This document shows positions 32,244 to 41,330 of a stretch of 58,845 nt of DNA, in pieces; position 1 is the first letter of the stretch, and each line of letters starts with the position of its first letter. The notes beneath the pieces were generated by a model, which saw nothing but the letters and a program-made list of their open reading frames with translations, did no database searches and was not told the origin of the DNA. The translations under genes were made by a program, and so were the position numbers. This stretch comes from Clostridiaceae bacterium BRH_c20a (lineage in GTDB: Bacteria > Bacillota > Peptococcia > Peptococcales > BICA1-8), in assembly GCA_000961765.1 (NCBI GenBank), contig LADT01000040.1:1-58845 (forward strand), read 5' to 3'.

Positions 32244-32783
32244 CTATTTTCTAACATAAAATATCCGAGGTCTGGTCCCTTTCTCCGGCAGTAGTTGGTA
32301 AACTGCTTTTCTAGCCATTAATTTACTTATCTTACTTTCAGGATCATCTAAATCACCAAATATCCTTACTTCATTCATACAGGTACTGACACAAGGAGGC
32401 ATTTTACCCTCAATAATATATTCAGCACAAAATCTGCATTTTTCTGGTATTCCGTCATCATTAATTTGCCTCACACCATAGGGACAGGCAACCATACAAT
32501 ATTTACAGCCAATACATTTTTTGCCGTCTATTAAAACCAATCCGTCAGTCCGTTTATAGGTAGCACCAGTAGGGCATACATCTCTACAGGGAGGATTATC
32601 ACAGTGCATACATTGTATTGGTGTAATCTCCCATTTGGTATTAGGATATGTTCCCTTCTCGTTATGCTCTAACCGGTTATAATACCTTGCCGGAGGAAGC
32701 TGCCACTGCATCTGACAAGCAATACGGCAGGCATTACATCCCGTACAGCGGGAAGCATCTATCAGCATTGCAAATCTGGCCAC
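32244..32783 (-). CDS. psrB: PsrB-type four-cluster ferredoxin subunit
   Basis: A 179-aa DmsB/PsrB/PhsB-type electron-transfer protein with four [4Fe-4S] motifs: CTGCNACRIACQM, CMHCDNPPCRDVCPTG, CIGCKYCMVACPYG, and CRFC...CVSTC. It lies between the molybdopterin subunit and the membrane subunit. The GTG start overlaps the psrA stop (TAGTG), giving tight coupling. It has no Tat signal and is probably exported with PsrA. Confidence 0.9.
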   Translation of the reverse strand: MARFAMLIDASRCTGCNACRIACQMQWQLPPARYYNRLEHNEKGTYPNTKWEITPIQCMHCDNPPCRDVCPTGATYKRTDGLVLIDGKKCIGCKYCMVACPYGVRQINDDGIPEKCRFCAEYIIEGKMPPCVSTCMNEVRIFGDLDDPESKISKLMARKAVYQLLPEKGTRPRIFYVRK

Positions 32784-34984
32784 TAGCTAATCCCCCCTTT
32801 ACTAACCTTGACAACTACTTCCTGCCCCATTACAGTTCCCGATAAAGGTTCTACCCGGGCGGGAATAAAATCGTTATAGTTTATACCTTGTTGGTATGCT
32901 GTTTTTAGTCTTTCTGAGAACCCACCGTAGGCAGAAGGTATCCATACACAATCTGGATGCAATAATTCTGTTACTTTTACATTAACTGTTTTTACAGCTT
33001 TTTCAGAAGATATAGTGACCAGATCACCGTTTTTAATCCCTAGTTTTTCAGCTCGCCCTTTATTCATCCATGCCCAAGTACCGTTATACATATCTGAAAT
33101 TGCCATAAGATATGGATTATTACTGGTAATATGATGCGAATGCCAGGGTTGTTTACCATGAATTAATCTAAATTCATCCTCACCTTGAGGCATAACTAAT
33201 GGAGGTACCCAGGTAGCTACTCCCGGACTGCCGTATAGCTTAAAAGCACCTATGGAGAACTCAATTTTACCAGTAAAGGTATTTACAGCAGGCTTTCCAT
33301 CTTTAATGGGAAACCCGGGCTTAACATTAGCAGGGAATTCAATACAGCCGGTTTCCATTAAAACATGTGGGGATATTCCTAAAGGCTTAACACTAGCCTT
33401 TATTTCATCCTCAACTGTAAAGGGATATAAATTATAATAACCGGCTGCGGCAGTTATTCCCTTAAGCATATCTAAAAGAGGAAGCGTATTGTGTACTGGT
33501 TTAATTGCCTGCCTTCTGAGAGAGATTTGTGGATTATCATGGGCGATAAATCCCGAAACAACTTTAGGCGGTTCAGTTCTCTCCAGATAATAGCTTTCCG
33601 GTAGTATATAATGGGCTGTATGCAAGGATGTTTCATTCCAATCAACGGGAATACTAACAACAAGCTCCGCATCTTTTAATCCTTTTTGATATTCTGGGTC
33701 AGGAGCAGTTCGTAGAGGATTATAATGGTAGATAAATAGTGCTTTAACCCTGCCCTTTTTAATTAAATCAGGTACTATCTGAGGTATACCCCTACCTGGT
33801 TCTACTGTGGGATACTCCTCCTCCACACCTGCTCCATCTGCCCTTGGCCCCTTTTCTGGTGTTTCTCTCAGAGGTGTTTCTACATGCCCTAAAGAAATGC
33901 TAGCACCAGGCATCAATCCACCCACCTTGAACATATTCCCCAGTAAAGCATTTACAACTACATTCAGCATAGCTATTTGAGTACTATTAGCATAATGAGC
34001 ATGTAAACCATGATAGCCGGAATCCAAAAAGGCTTTAGGTGCATTATGAGCCATATCACGGGCAATCTCCCGTATTTTATCTGCAGGAATACCAGTAATT
34101 TCTGCGGCTTTATCAGCAGTAAAATCTTTATTGGCACTCCAAAATTCCTCAAAGCCGTATACATAATTAGCAATAAATGACCTATCAAAAAGTTTTTCGG
34201 AAATCAAAGTATGGGCAATACCTAAGAAAAAGGCTAAATCTGTACCAGGGCGGATAGGTACCCATTCATCGGCAATAATAGCTAATTCACAATATCTAGG
34301 ATCAACAACAACGATCTTTGCTCCCCGCTCTTTTGCTTTGGTAATACGATTCATTGCACCTGGAATTATTCCACCGGCAAAATTACGACCTACAAATAAC
34401 ATGTAGTTTGCATTATCAAAATCAGAGTTAAGGGTTGTTCCTACCATACGATCCCATACATTTGTTTTTGAAGAGAAGCAAGTAGCATAGTGAGTAACAT
34501 AATTAGAAGAACCTATCTCATCTAAAAATGTGCTGGCATAATGTTCTTTGCCACCATGCCCTAACCACATAACTGAATTGCCACCATGTTCATCAATGAT
34601 CTTATATAGCTTATCACCTATCTCCTCTAAAGCTTGACCCCAACTAATAGGTTCAAAAGTATTATCATCTCCCCTTTTCATGGGTTGAGTCACCCGGCCT
34701 AAGCCATAAACATCTGCTGCCATTCCATGACCGCGAGCACACAACCTTCCAGAGGATTTTAAATCTATGGGATTACCTTCAACCTTCCAAACTCGCCCAT
34801 TTTTGATATAAACATATTTGCTGCAAGTGCTAGAGCAGCCATTACACATAGTTGGTATTCGTGTTACCGGTAACAATTCTGCAGCTTTAGTAAAATCTCC
34901 AAAATTCATTATCAATGGTAAGGAGCTTGCTAAACCTGCTAAAGCTGAAGCTTTTAAAAAGGTTCGTCTACTTATTTTGACCAC
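32783..34984 (-). CDS. psrA: Molybdopterin oxidoreductase, polysulfide/thiosulfate reductase catalytic subunit
   Basis: A 733-aa member of the DMSO reductase family. The N-terminus MVKISRRTFLKASALAGLAS is a twin-arginine signal. The [4Fe-4S] motif is MCNGCSSTCSKY...RLCARG (about 46-85). The metal ligand region HYATCFSSKTN supplies a Cys ligand, as in PsrA/PhsA. The C-terminal MGD-binding domain is intact. With psrB, psrC, torD and rhodanese lipoproteins it most resembles a polysulfide, sulfur or thiosulfate reductase. Arsenate or tetrathionate reductase cannot be fully excluded without phylogeny. GTG start with GGAGGAAA upstream. Confidence 0.82.
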   Translation of the reverse strand: MVKISRRTFLKASALAGLASSLPLIMNFGDFTKAAELLPVTRIPTMCNGCSSTCSKYVYIKNGRVWKVEGNPIDLKSSGRLCARGHGMAADVYGLGRVTQPMKRGDDNTFEPISWGQALEEIGDKLYKIIDEHGGNSVMWLGHGGKEHYASTFLDEIGSSNYVTHYATCFSSKTNVWDRMVGTTLNSDFDNANYMLFVGRNFAGGIIPGAMNRITKAKERGAKIVVVDPRYCELAIIADEWVPIRPGTDLAFFLGIAHTLISEKLFDRSFIANYVYGFEEFWSANKDFTADKAAEITGIPADKIREIARDMAHNAPKAFLDSGYHGLHAHYANSTQIAMLNVVVNALLGNMFKVGGLMPGASISLGHVETPLRETPEKGPRADGAGVEEEYPTVEPGRGIPQIVPDLIKKGRVKALFIYHYNPLRTAPDPEYQKGLKDAELVVSIPVDWNETSLHTAHYILPESYYLERTEPPKVVSGFIAHDNPQISLRRQAIKPVHNTLPLLDMLKGITAAAGYYNLYPFTVEDEIKASVKPLGISPHVLMETGCIEFPANVKPGFPIKDGKPAVNTFTGKIEFSIGAFKLYGSPGVATWVPPLVMPQGEDEFRLIHGKQPWHSHHITSNNPYLMAISDMYNGTWAWMNKGRAEKLGIKNGDLVTISSEKAVKTVNVKVTELLHPDCVWIPSAYGGFSERLKTAYQQGINYNDFIPARVEPLSGTVMGQEVVVKVSKGGIS

Positions 34985-35001
34985 TTAATTTCCTCCTTTC
35001 A

Positions 35002-36096
35002 CTAACCGCTACAGGTTGCTGGTGCACTGTTATCTTTAGGCTGATAATTTAATTGTTCTGTAGGAAGATTTTTAACGTTCTCACAACTAATTCCTTGAAT
35101 ACCGGTTATTTCTTCATTACCATTCCAGACTCTAATACCGTCCTTTAAAGCCGTAGCGCTATACCCTAATTGAACAAGTAATCGTACAGCTTGACTGGCA
35201 TCATGACCGTCATAACCTATAACAATTATTTTTCTATCGTTGGGGAGCTTTTTTAAATTTTCGACCTGAACTAGTTGTTGTAAAGGGATATTAATACTTT
35301 GAGCAATATACCCTTTTTGATAATGCTGGTTTGTACGAATATCCACAAGAAAATAATTATTGGCTTCAGCTCCTTCTAGGATTTTTTCCTTGACCTCTGA
35401 AGCTAAGATGACCGGAGCATAGCTACCTTTAAGGTATTTCTCGGAAACTTTAAGTAAAAGGCTGGTTTCCTCTGTAATTCCTTCATTGATAGTAGGCAGA
35501 GAGTTTTCCATAATTTCATTATTATTCTCGGTTACTAACGGATAATCGAAGGTTTCGCAGGCCAAAGAAGTACTCCCAATTATACTTTCGTATGTAGACC
35601 AGCCTGCCATCCCATTCTCTAAAGCAACTACATCAAGTCCTAACATTCCCCAAAAAGCAGCTGTTTGACTAGAGGTATGTCCTGAATAGCAAATTAAAAC
35701 AATCTTTTTATCCTTTGGTAATAACTCTACTTTTAATTGTTTCCAAGTGTCAGCATAAGGGATGTTAATCGAACTGGTGATATGGGCAGCGGCAAAGTGA
35801 CTGCCTCCTCTGATATCAACCAGATAATAACTTGGGTCATTACCTAATATGGCTTTTTCATACAGTTCTTGAGCAGAAATACTGATAGGTTTATTCTTTT
35901 TAAGGAATTCGTCTGATTTTTCTCGGATTTTCTCAAATTCACTATATGTTTTATCATTGTCTTCTATTGTTTCATTTTGCAGATTACCTTCAGATTCATT
36001 GTTTTGGTCTGGTAGATTAGCCGCACAGCCAACTGCAAGAAAAACAAGCATAATTAATAACAAATAAGTTAATGACCTGAACTTACACTTCCTCAT
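35002..36096 (-). CDS. Lipoprotein with two rhodanese domains, the second lacking Cys
   Basis: A 364-aa lipoprotein with lipobox LAVGCAA near residue 24. Domain 1 (about 75-190) has the active loop VLICYSGHTSSQ. Domain 2 (about 235-345) has VIGYDGHDASQA at the same place, so Cys is replaced by Gly and it cannot form a persulfide there. It is the first gene of the reductase operon. In Wolinella a rhodanese-like Sud protein delivers polysulfide sulfur to Psr; this protein may play that part outside the membrane. AAAGGAGGG precedes the ATG. Confidence 0.82.
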   Translation of the reverse strand: MRKCKFRSLTYLLLIMLVFLAVGCAANLPDQNNESEGNLQNETIEDNDKTYSEFEKIREKSDEFLKKNKPISISAQELYEKAILGNDPSYYLVDIRGGSHFAAAHITSSINIPYADTWKQLKVELLPKDKKIVLICYSGHTSSQTAAFWGMLGLDVVALENGMAGWSTYESIIGSTSLACETFDYPLVTENNNEIMENSLPTINEGITEETSLLLKVSEKYLKGSYAPVILASEVKEKILEGAEANNYFLVDIRTNQHYQKGYIAQSINIPLQQLVQVENLKKLPNDRKIIVIGYDGHDASQAVRLLVQLGYSATALKDGIRVWNGNEEITGIQGISCENVKNLPTEQLNYQPKDNSAPATCSG

Positions 36097-36130
36097 GATT
36101 TCCCTCCTTTGTGAAAGTAATTGTTTTCAG

Positions 36131-36150
36131 TTATTGTTATATAACAATAA
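36131..36150. promoter_or_regulatory. Perfect 20-bp palindrome upstream of the rhodanese-psr operon
   Basis: TTATTGTTATATAACAATAA, 35 nt before the first start codon of the operon, in the promoter region on the minus strand. It is a candidate operator. It does not fit the Rex consensus (which needs a 4-nt centre after TTGTTAA) or the TGTGA-N6-TCACA type seen at hcp. Confidence 0.55.
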
Positions 36151-36352
36151 GTTAATGTTAAAAGTAAAAGTTTATCAACCCCTTTGAAACCATAAAGTTT
36201 TTGTCAACATATCAATTATATGCAATATATTATTTTAACAATATATATTCTATGTAATGCCTAATTATCCTTCAAACATATTAATTTTTTTTATGTTTAT
36301 TAAAAGTTTTCTTAAAAGAAAACCTATCAAAATACACTGAATTAAAACAAAA

Positions 36353-36382
36353 AAGAGAGTGATAATCAATAATCACCCTCTT
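36353..36382 (-). terminator. Terminator of the formate dehydrogenase gene
   Basis: AAGAG-a-GTGAT...ATCAC-c-CTCTT, an 11-bp stem with one mismatch, followed on the minus strand by a T run. Confidence 0.8.
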
Positions 36383-36391
36383 AAGCTTAAC

Positions 36392-39061
36392 TTATATTTT
36401 TTCAATTTTTACCGCACAAACTTTTAATTCCGGTATTTTACAGTGTTCATCTAAAGCCTTATTAGTTAGAATATTAGCAGCACCCTCGGCATAGTGGAAA
36501 GGCATAAATACTACTTGGTCATTGACAATATCCACGACTTTAGCTTTAGTTTTGATATTACCTCTACGTGATACTATTCGTATCATTTCACCATCATTTA
36601 TACTTTGAGCATCGGCTGTTTTAGGACTAATTTCAATATAGCTTTCCGGTGCTTTTTGATTCAATCCTTCTTCCCTGCCTGTCATCGTCCTAGTATGGTA
36701 TTGATATAATATTCTACCGGTCGTTAAAATCAATGGGTATTCAGCATCAGTTATTTCTGCAGACTCCCGGTAATTAATAGGCATAAATAAACCTTTTCCT
36801 CGGGTAAAATGCTTCTGATGGAGATATTTTGTCCCAGGATGATCCGTATTTGGACAAGGCCACTGCAGCCCTTCTTCACTGATACGATAGTAATTAATAC
36901 CACCATATTGGGGAGTCAATTTAGCTATCTCTTCCATTATTTCCTGGGGATGTTGATAATTTGCTTGATAACCTAGTCTATTCATAAGTTCCATAATGAT
37001 TACCCAGTCAGGTTTAGCATTATTTTTGGGCTCTATAGCTTTTTTAACCAATTGGACCCGCCGTTCTGTATTTGTAAAGGTCCCATCTTTTTCAGCAAAG
37101 CTTACCGCCGGCAAAATAACGTCAGCGAACTGAGCGGTCTCAGTTAAGAAGATATCCTGAACAACCAAAAAATCTAAACTTTCTAAGGCTTTTTGAACAT
37201 GATTAATATCTGGGTCAGATATCATGGGGTTTTCACCCATAATGTATAGTAGTTTAATCCCACCTGCTTGATCTAATATATCGGATAATGTTAGACCTAC
37301 ATTGGGGGAAAGTTCTACACCCCATGCTTTTTCAAACTTTTCCTGGTTAACAGGGTCATTTACCCTCTGATAGCCTGGATACACATTAGGCAATGCACCT
37401 ACATCACATGCACCCTGCACATTGTTCTGTCCCCTTAGTGGATTGACTCCTGCCCCTTCTTTACCTATGTTGCCGCATAATAAGGCCAGATTAGAAATAC
37501 TCATTACATGCTCAGTCCCTGAACTATGCTGAGTAATGCCCATAGCATAGTAAATAGCCCCTCTTTTCCCACTCGCATAAATACGGGCAGCTTTTTTCAT
37601 GTCTTCAACACTAACTTCACAAATTTGGGCTGCTTGTTCAACTGAAAAATCTTTTATTACATCTTTAAGCTTATTAAAGTCTTCCGTTCTAGAATTAACA
37701 AATTCCTCATCATAAAGACCTTCATCTAAAATTACCCTAATTAACCCATTCATAAGAGCTACATTTGTCCCAGGCTTTATTTGCAGAAATACATCGGCAT
37801 CATTTGCCAAATCAATTCTCCTAGGCTCAGCCACAATAAGTTTAGCTCCATTTTTCCGAATGGCCTGGCGGATTTTTGCTCCGATTACAGGATGGGTTTC
37901 CGTTGTATTAGAACCGGTTACAAAGATTACATCAGCCAATAATGCCTCTGCAATGCTATTGGTCATTGCACCACTACCCAAAGTGTTAGCCAAACCAGCA
38001 ACTGTTGAGGCATGGCAAAGACGGGCGCAATGATCTATATTATTTGTTCCGATTACTGCTCTAAATAACTTTTGCATTAAATAATTTTCTTCGTTTGTGC
38101 ATCTTGCTGATGATAAGCCGGCTAAAGCATCACTACCGAACTTTTCTCTAGTTTCAATTATTTTTTCAGCAATTAACTGGTAAGCTTCATCCCAGGTTGC
38201 TTCTTCAAAAACCCCGTTTTTCTTAATCAGTGGATTTTTAAGCCTATCTGGATGATTTATAAAATTAAAACCAAAACGACCTTTGACACAGAGTAAGCCA
38301 TCATTAGGTACCGCAAAGGCTGGATTTATCTCTACCACTTTATTTCCTTTTACCAAAAGCTCCATTTGACAGCCTACCCCACAATATGGACAGGTGGTTT
38401 GAACAGTTTTAAGATCACCATAACTAAATTTTTCTTTTCTCTTAGGTACTAAGGCTCCAGTGGGACATACCGCTACACAGTTACCGCAGGAGACACAAGT
38501 TGATTCTTCAATATTTTTATCAAAGGGCGGAGTAACATGGGAAGCAAATCCCCTTTCTGCTACACCTATGGCATCTGCACACTGCAGCTCGGAACAGACT
38601 AGCACACATTTCCTGCATAAAATACATTTATTTAAATCTACACTATAAAACGGATTGGAATTATCTATCTCATAAGTACTTTTCTCACCTACATAAGTGC
38701 TGCCGGTAATATTATATTTTTGGCATAAATACTGTAAAGTACATTTGCCTGATTTATCACATGTTAAACAATCCAAAGGATGGTTAGAGAGCAGTAAATT
38801 AATAATTTCTTTTCTGGCCTCAACGACTAAATCACTCTCAGTCCAAACATTCATCCCTTCGAAAACAGGAGTAGAACAGGCAGTCTGAAGGCTTCTCGCC
38901 TTTTCAACCTCTACTACACATATTCTGCAAGTACCATGAGGCTTTAACCGAGGGTCATGACAAAATGTAGGAATTTCTATTTCCAGCATGCGAGCAGCTT
39001 CTAATATTGTTGTCTCTTCCGGCACATTAACAATCTGCCCATTTATTTTCAAAGAAACCAT
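36392..39061 (-). CDS. fdhA: Formate dehydrogenase alpha subunit-type molybdopterin enzyme
   Basis: An 889-aa protein. The N-terminal 2Fe-2S domain has CHDPRLKPHGTCRIC; next come the His-Cys cluster region (HPLDCLTCDKSGKC) and two 4Fe-4S motifs (CILCRKCVLVC, CVSCGNCVAVCP). The catalytic domain starts with CPYCGVGC. The metal site reads HCARLCHASTV, so the ligand is Cys, not selenocysteine. This is the layout of NAD- or ferredoxin-linked cytosolic formate dehydrogenases. No NuoE/NuoF-like partners are adjacent, so the electron partner is encoded elsewhere or it uses ferredoxin. It is a single gene between terminators. Confidence 0.85.
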   Translation of the reverse strand: MVSLKINGQIVNVPEETTILEAARMLEIEIPTFCHDPRLKPHGTCRICVVEVEKARSLQTACSTPVFEGMNVWTESDLVVEARKEIINLLLSNHPLDCLTCDKSGKCTLQYLCQKYNITGSTYVGEKSTYEIDNSNPFYSVDLNKCILCRKCVLVCSELQCADAIGVAERGFASHVTPPFDKNIEESTCVSCGNCVAVCPTGALVPKRKEKFSYGDLKTVQTTCPYCGVGCQMELLVKGNKVVEINPAFAVPNDGLLCVKGRFGFNFINHPDRLKNPLIKKNGVFEEATWDEAYQLIAEKIIETREKFGSDALAGLSSARCTNEENYLMQKLFRAVIGTNNIDHCARLCHASTVAGLANTLGSGAMTNSIAEALLADVIFVTGSNTTETHPVIGAKIRQAIRKNGAKLIVAEPRRIDLANDADVFLQIKPGTNVALMNGLIRVILDEGLYDEEFVNSRTEDFNKLKDVIKDFSVEQAAQICEVSVEDMKKAARIYASGKRGAIYYAMGITQHSSGTEHVMSISNLALLCGNIGKEGAGVNPLRGQNNVQGACDVGALPNVYPGYQRVNDPVNQEKFEKAWGVELSPNVGLTLSDILDQAGGIKLLYIMGENPMISDPDINHVQKALESLDFLVVQDIFLTETAQFADVILPAVSFAEKDGTFTNTERRVQLVKKAIEPKNNAKPDWVIIMELMNRLGYQANYQHPQEIMEEIAKLTPQYGGINYYRISEEGLQWPCPNTDHPGTKYLHQKHFTRGKGLFMPINYRESAEITDAEYPLILTTGRILYQYHTRTMTGREEGLNQKAPESYIEISPKTADAQSINDGEMIRIVSRRGNIKTKAKVVDIVNDQVVFMPFHYAEGAANILTNKALDEHCKIPELKVCAVKIEKI

Positions 39062-39089
39062 TGTATCCCTCCTATGTTGAAATATTTAT

Positions 39090-39108
39090 AATTATTCTAA
39101 GAATAATT
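39090..39108. promoter_or_regulatory. 19-bp palindrome upstream of fdhA
   Basis: AATTATTCT-A-AGAATAATT, perfect 9-bp arms around a single A, about 30 nt before the fdhA start. It is a candidate operator, of Fur/PerR-like shape but not their exact consensus. Confidence 0.5.
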
Positions 39109-39164
39109 TTTAATCCTAATTTTTCAAATATACTTTATATTATAACTTATTAAGCCAAATATAA

Positions 39165-39200
39165 AAAGACCGTTTAAAAAAAGCATTTAGACGGTCTTTT
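39165..39200 (-). terminator. Terminator downstream of the moeA-mog operon
   Basis: AAAAGACCGT (39165-39174) pairs with ACGGTCTTTT (39191-39200); T residues on both strands. On the minus strand it closes the cofactor operon after the structured element at 39227-39409. Confidence 0.75.
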
Positions 39201-39226
39201 TATTATGAATATTTAGGATATTATTT

Positions 39227-39409
39227 GGGCTGGTCAAAAGTAGTGATTAGCTAGGCGCAGTAAGAGGCTAAAACCGGAGGCGTACAAAGGTACGTTGAGG
39301 ATTTTAGCCCCTATTAGTTGGGGACATTCCTCTGCCATTGAGAAATTCTCCATTGGAGGTGTGTCCCCGTTCCTATTTCACGACGATAGGCGCTGCTTTT
39401 CACCAGCCC
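39227..39409. other. Structured intergenic element, nested stems, possible RNA
   Basis: The 39062-39413 gap has no gene but is highly ordered. GGGCTGGT (39227-39234) pairs with ACCAGCCC (39402-39409) and encloses the rest. Inside, GGCTAAAA/TTTTAGCC (39266-39309) holds a small hairpin CGTAC-aaag-GTACG (39281-39294), with purine-rich internal loops on both sides. Then GGGGACA/TGTCCCC (39320-39368) closes a second arm with CCTC/GAGG and GAGAA-a-TTCTC inside. A direct copy of TAGGCGC occurs at both flanks. It could be a non-coding RNA, a 3'-UTR structure of the mog gene, or a mobile palindromic repeat. Confidence 0.5.
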
Positions 39410-39413
39410 CTTC

Positions 39414-40328
39414 TCATCTGGCGCATTCGCCGCCTCTACCACTAAGTATCTCCAACCCATGATCCAGCACCGGCAAAATAACATCCAAACATTCTGAAAC
39501 CGCCTTCGGACTTCCCGGCAGGTTAATTATTAAGGTATTACCCCTAATTCCCGCTGTTCCTCTAGATAGCATAGCTTTTGGTGTAATTTGATAGCTTTGC
39601 CACCTTATAGCTTCCGGAATACCCGGCACCTGTTTTTCAATCACGTCCATTGTAGCTTCAGGGGTCACATCCCGCGGACTAAAACCTGTACCACCGGTTG
39701 TTAAAATTAAATCCACCTTTTCTATATCGGCAAGCTCAATAAAAGCCTTTTTCAACACTTCTTTTTCATCAGGTACAACTCTGTAATCAACTACATCTGC
39801 TAAGGGACGAAGTTTAGCCATAATTACCTCGCCGCTTTTATCTTCCCGTTCCCCTTTAGCACCCTTGTCACTTGCAGTAATAACAGCTAATTTATAAGAA
39901 GGCAGCAGTTCGATGGTATCCTCCACCTTAACTTCACCGCCTTTTAATACCTCGGCAAAAATCCCTTCCTTCGGCATAACACAATCCCCAGCCTGGTAAT
40001 AAATGGCACAACGATTGTGACACTCTTTACCAATTTGTGTAACTTTTAAAACTGCTTCCCCCATTTTAAAGCGGGTTCCTATTGGCAGATTAACAAGATC
40101 AATCCCTTGGGTAGTTATATTCTCAGCAAAATCACCTGGCCCTACATCTAATCCCATATTTACCATTTTTTCGATACTTTCTATGGCCAACAAGCTTACC
40201 TGTCTATGAGCAAAACCAGCATGGGCATCACCTTCTAAGCCTAAGTTAACTAATAAGTTGCTTTGACCTACATTTTTTTTACGCATTCCTTTTTGGGGGC
40301 TAGTACAAACTGCAATTATTTTAGCCAT
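39414..40328 (-). CDS. MOSC domain fused to MogA/MoaB domain
   Basis: A 304-aa fusion. Residues about 1-145 are a MOSC domain (GLEGDAHAGFAHRQVSLLA, ECHNRCAIYYQAGDC) with its conserved Cys, a sulfur/metal carrier fold. Residues about 148-304 are a MogA/MoaB-type molybdopterin adenylyltransferase (ILTTGGTGFSPRDVTPEAT, TLIINLPGSPKAV). Mog adenylylates molybdopterin before MoeA inserts the metal. It is the last gene of the operon, contiguous with the mobB-moaC fusion. Confidence 0.9.
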   Translation of the reverse strand: MAKIIAVCTSPQKGMRKKNVGQSNLLVNLGLEGDAHAGFAHRQVSLLAIESIEKMVNMGLDVGPGDFAENITTQGIDLVNLPIGTRFKMGEAVLKVTQIGKECHNRCAIYYQAGDCVMPKEGIFAEVLKGGEVKVEDTIELLPSYKLAVITASDKGAKGEREDKSGEVIMAKLRPLADVVDYRVVPDEKEVLKKAFIELADIEKVDLILTTGGTGFSPRDVTPEATMDVIEKQVPGIPEAIRWQSYQITPKAMLSRGTAGIRGNTLIINLPGSPKAVSECLDVILPVLDHGLEILSGRGGECAR

Positions 40329-41327
40329 TTATTCTCCCTCCCTCTCATAGATACCACTTTTGCCGCCTGTCTTTTTGACTAGGCGAATATTATTAATAAC
40401 CATGTTTTTGTCTATTGCTTTACACATATCATAAATTGTCAGGGCCGCCACATTTACACCAGTAAGAGCTTCCATTTCCACACCTGTCTGACCCTTTATT
40501 TTCACCCGACATTCAATATTAACCTTACTATTTTCTTGGTCTAAACTAAATTCAATATTAACTGAACCAATATTTAAAGGATGACACATAGGAATTAAGC
40601 GACTGGTTTCTTTAACACCCATTATTGCGGCAACCCTGGCTACAGCTAAAACGTCCCCTTTAGCCATTTTTCCCTGTGCTACCAGCCCAAAGGTCTCCTT
40701 TTCCATCCACACTTCCCCACAGGCAATAGCTTCTCTAGTTGTTTCAACCTTATGGGTTACATCAACCATACGGGCTTGGCCATCTTGATCAAAATGGGTT
40801 AATTCCAATATATCGCTGTCTTGAAAACTTTTATTTATAAATTTTTTCTCCAGCAAATCAGCTATTCCTTCTACGTCATTTAGGTCATAGCAGGGCACTG
40901 AGGCTTTTAGATTGGCGACATCTGTCACAACAGCAATTAAATCCTTTAATGAAGAACAAATTTCCGTCCCTTTTTCTCCTCGGACTATCTCAATCTTAGG
41001 CTGATTTCCTCTCTTGTTGCCTTCAACTAAGATAATATCTACTTCTTCAAAGATACTTACTACCTTCTCTAAATCTTGACGTTTATTTGTTTTATGGATT
41101 ACAGCATACTTATCTGGGCCGATAAGTGCTGTGACCCTGGCCCCGGCTTGGGCATGCCTCCAGCTATCTTTTCCCGGCTTATCGATTTCAAAGCCATGGG
41201 CATCATTCTTAATAGTACCCACTCGTATTTCCTTTTCTACCAGCCTTCTAATAAGTTTTTCCAAAAAAGTAGTTTTACCTGTACCGGAGCAAGCTGCAAC
41301 TATCGAAACTATAGGAACACTTCCCAT
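40329..41327 (-). CDS. Bifunctional MobB-MoaC fusion
   Basis: A 332-aa protein. Residues about 1-165 are a MobB domain with P-loop ACSGTGKTTFLEKLI and GTIKNDAHGFEIDKPGKDSW. Residues about 175-332 are MoaC, cyclic pyranopterin monophosphate synthase, with MVDVTHKVETTREAIA, IPMCHPLNI, MEALTGVNVAALTIYDMCK and IRLVKKTGGKSG. It joins the first committed step of cofactor synthesis with a late nucleotide-related step. It abuts the MOSC-mog gene with no spacer and follows moaA by 3 nt. Confidence 0.92.
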   Translation of the reverse strand: MGSVPIVSIVAACSGTGKTTFLEKLIRRLVEKEIRVGTIKNDAHGFEIDKPGKDSWRHAQAGARVTALIGPDKYAVIHKTNKRQDLEKVVSIFEEVDIILVEGNKRGNQPKIEIVRGEKGTEICSSLKDLIAVVTDVANLKASVPCYDLNDVEGIADLLEKKFINKSFQDSDILELTHFDQDGQARMVDVTHKVETTREAIACGEVWMEKETFGLVAQGKMAKGDVLAVARVAAIMGVKETSRLIPMCHPLNIGSVNIEFSLDQENSKVNIECRVKIKGQTGVEMEALTGVNVAALTIYDMCKAIDKNMVINNIRLVKKTGGKSGIYEREGE

Positions 41328-41330
41328 ATC

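Noticed and set aside
36131-36150. Rex operator
   Set aside because: The Rex consensus TTGTTAA-N4-TTAACAA needs four central bases; this palindrome has none.
36392-39061. Selenocysteine in the formate dehydrogenase
   Set aside because: The metal-ligand site reads HCARLCHAST with Cys and the frame is open throughout; no in-frame TGA is needed.
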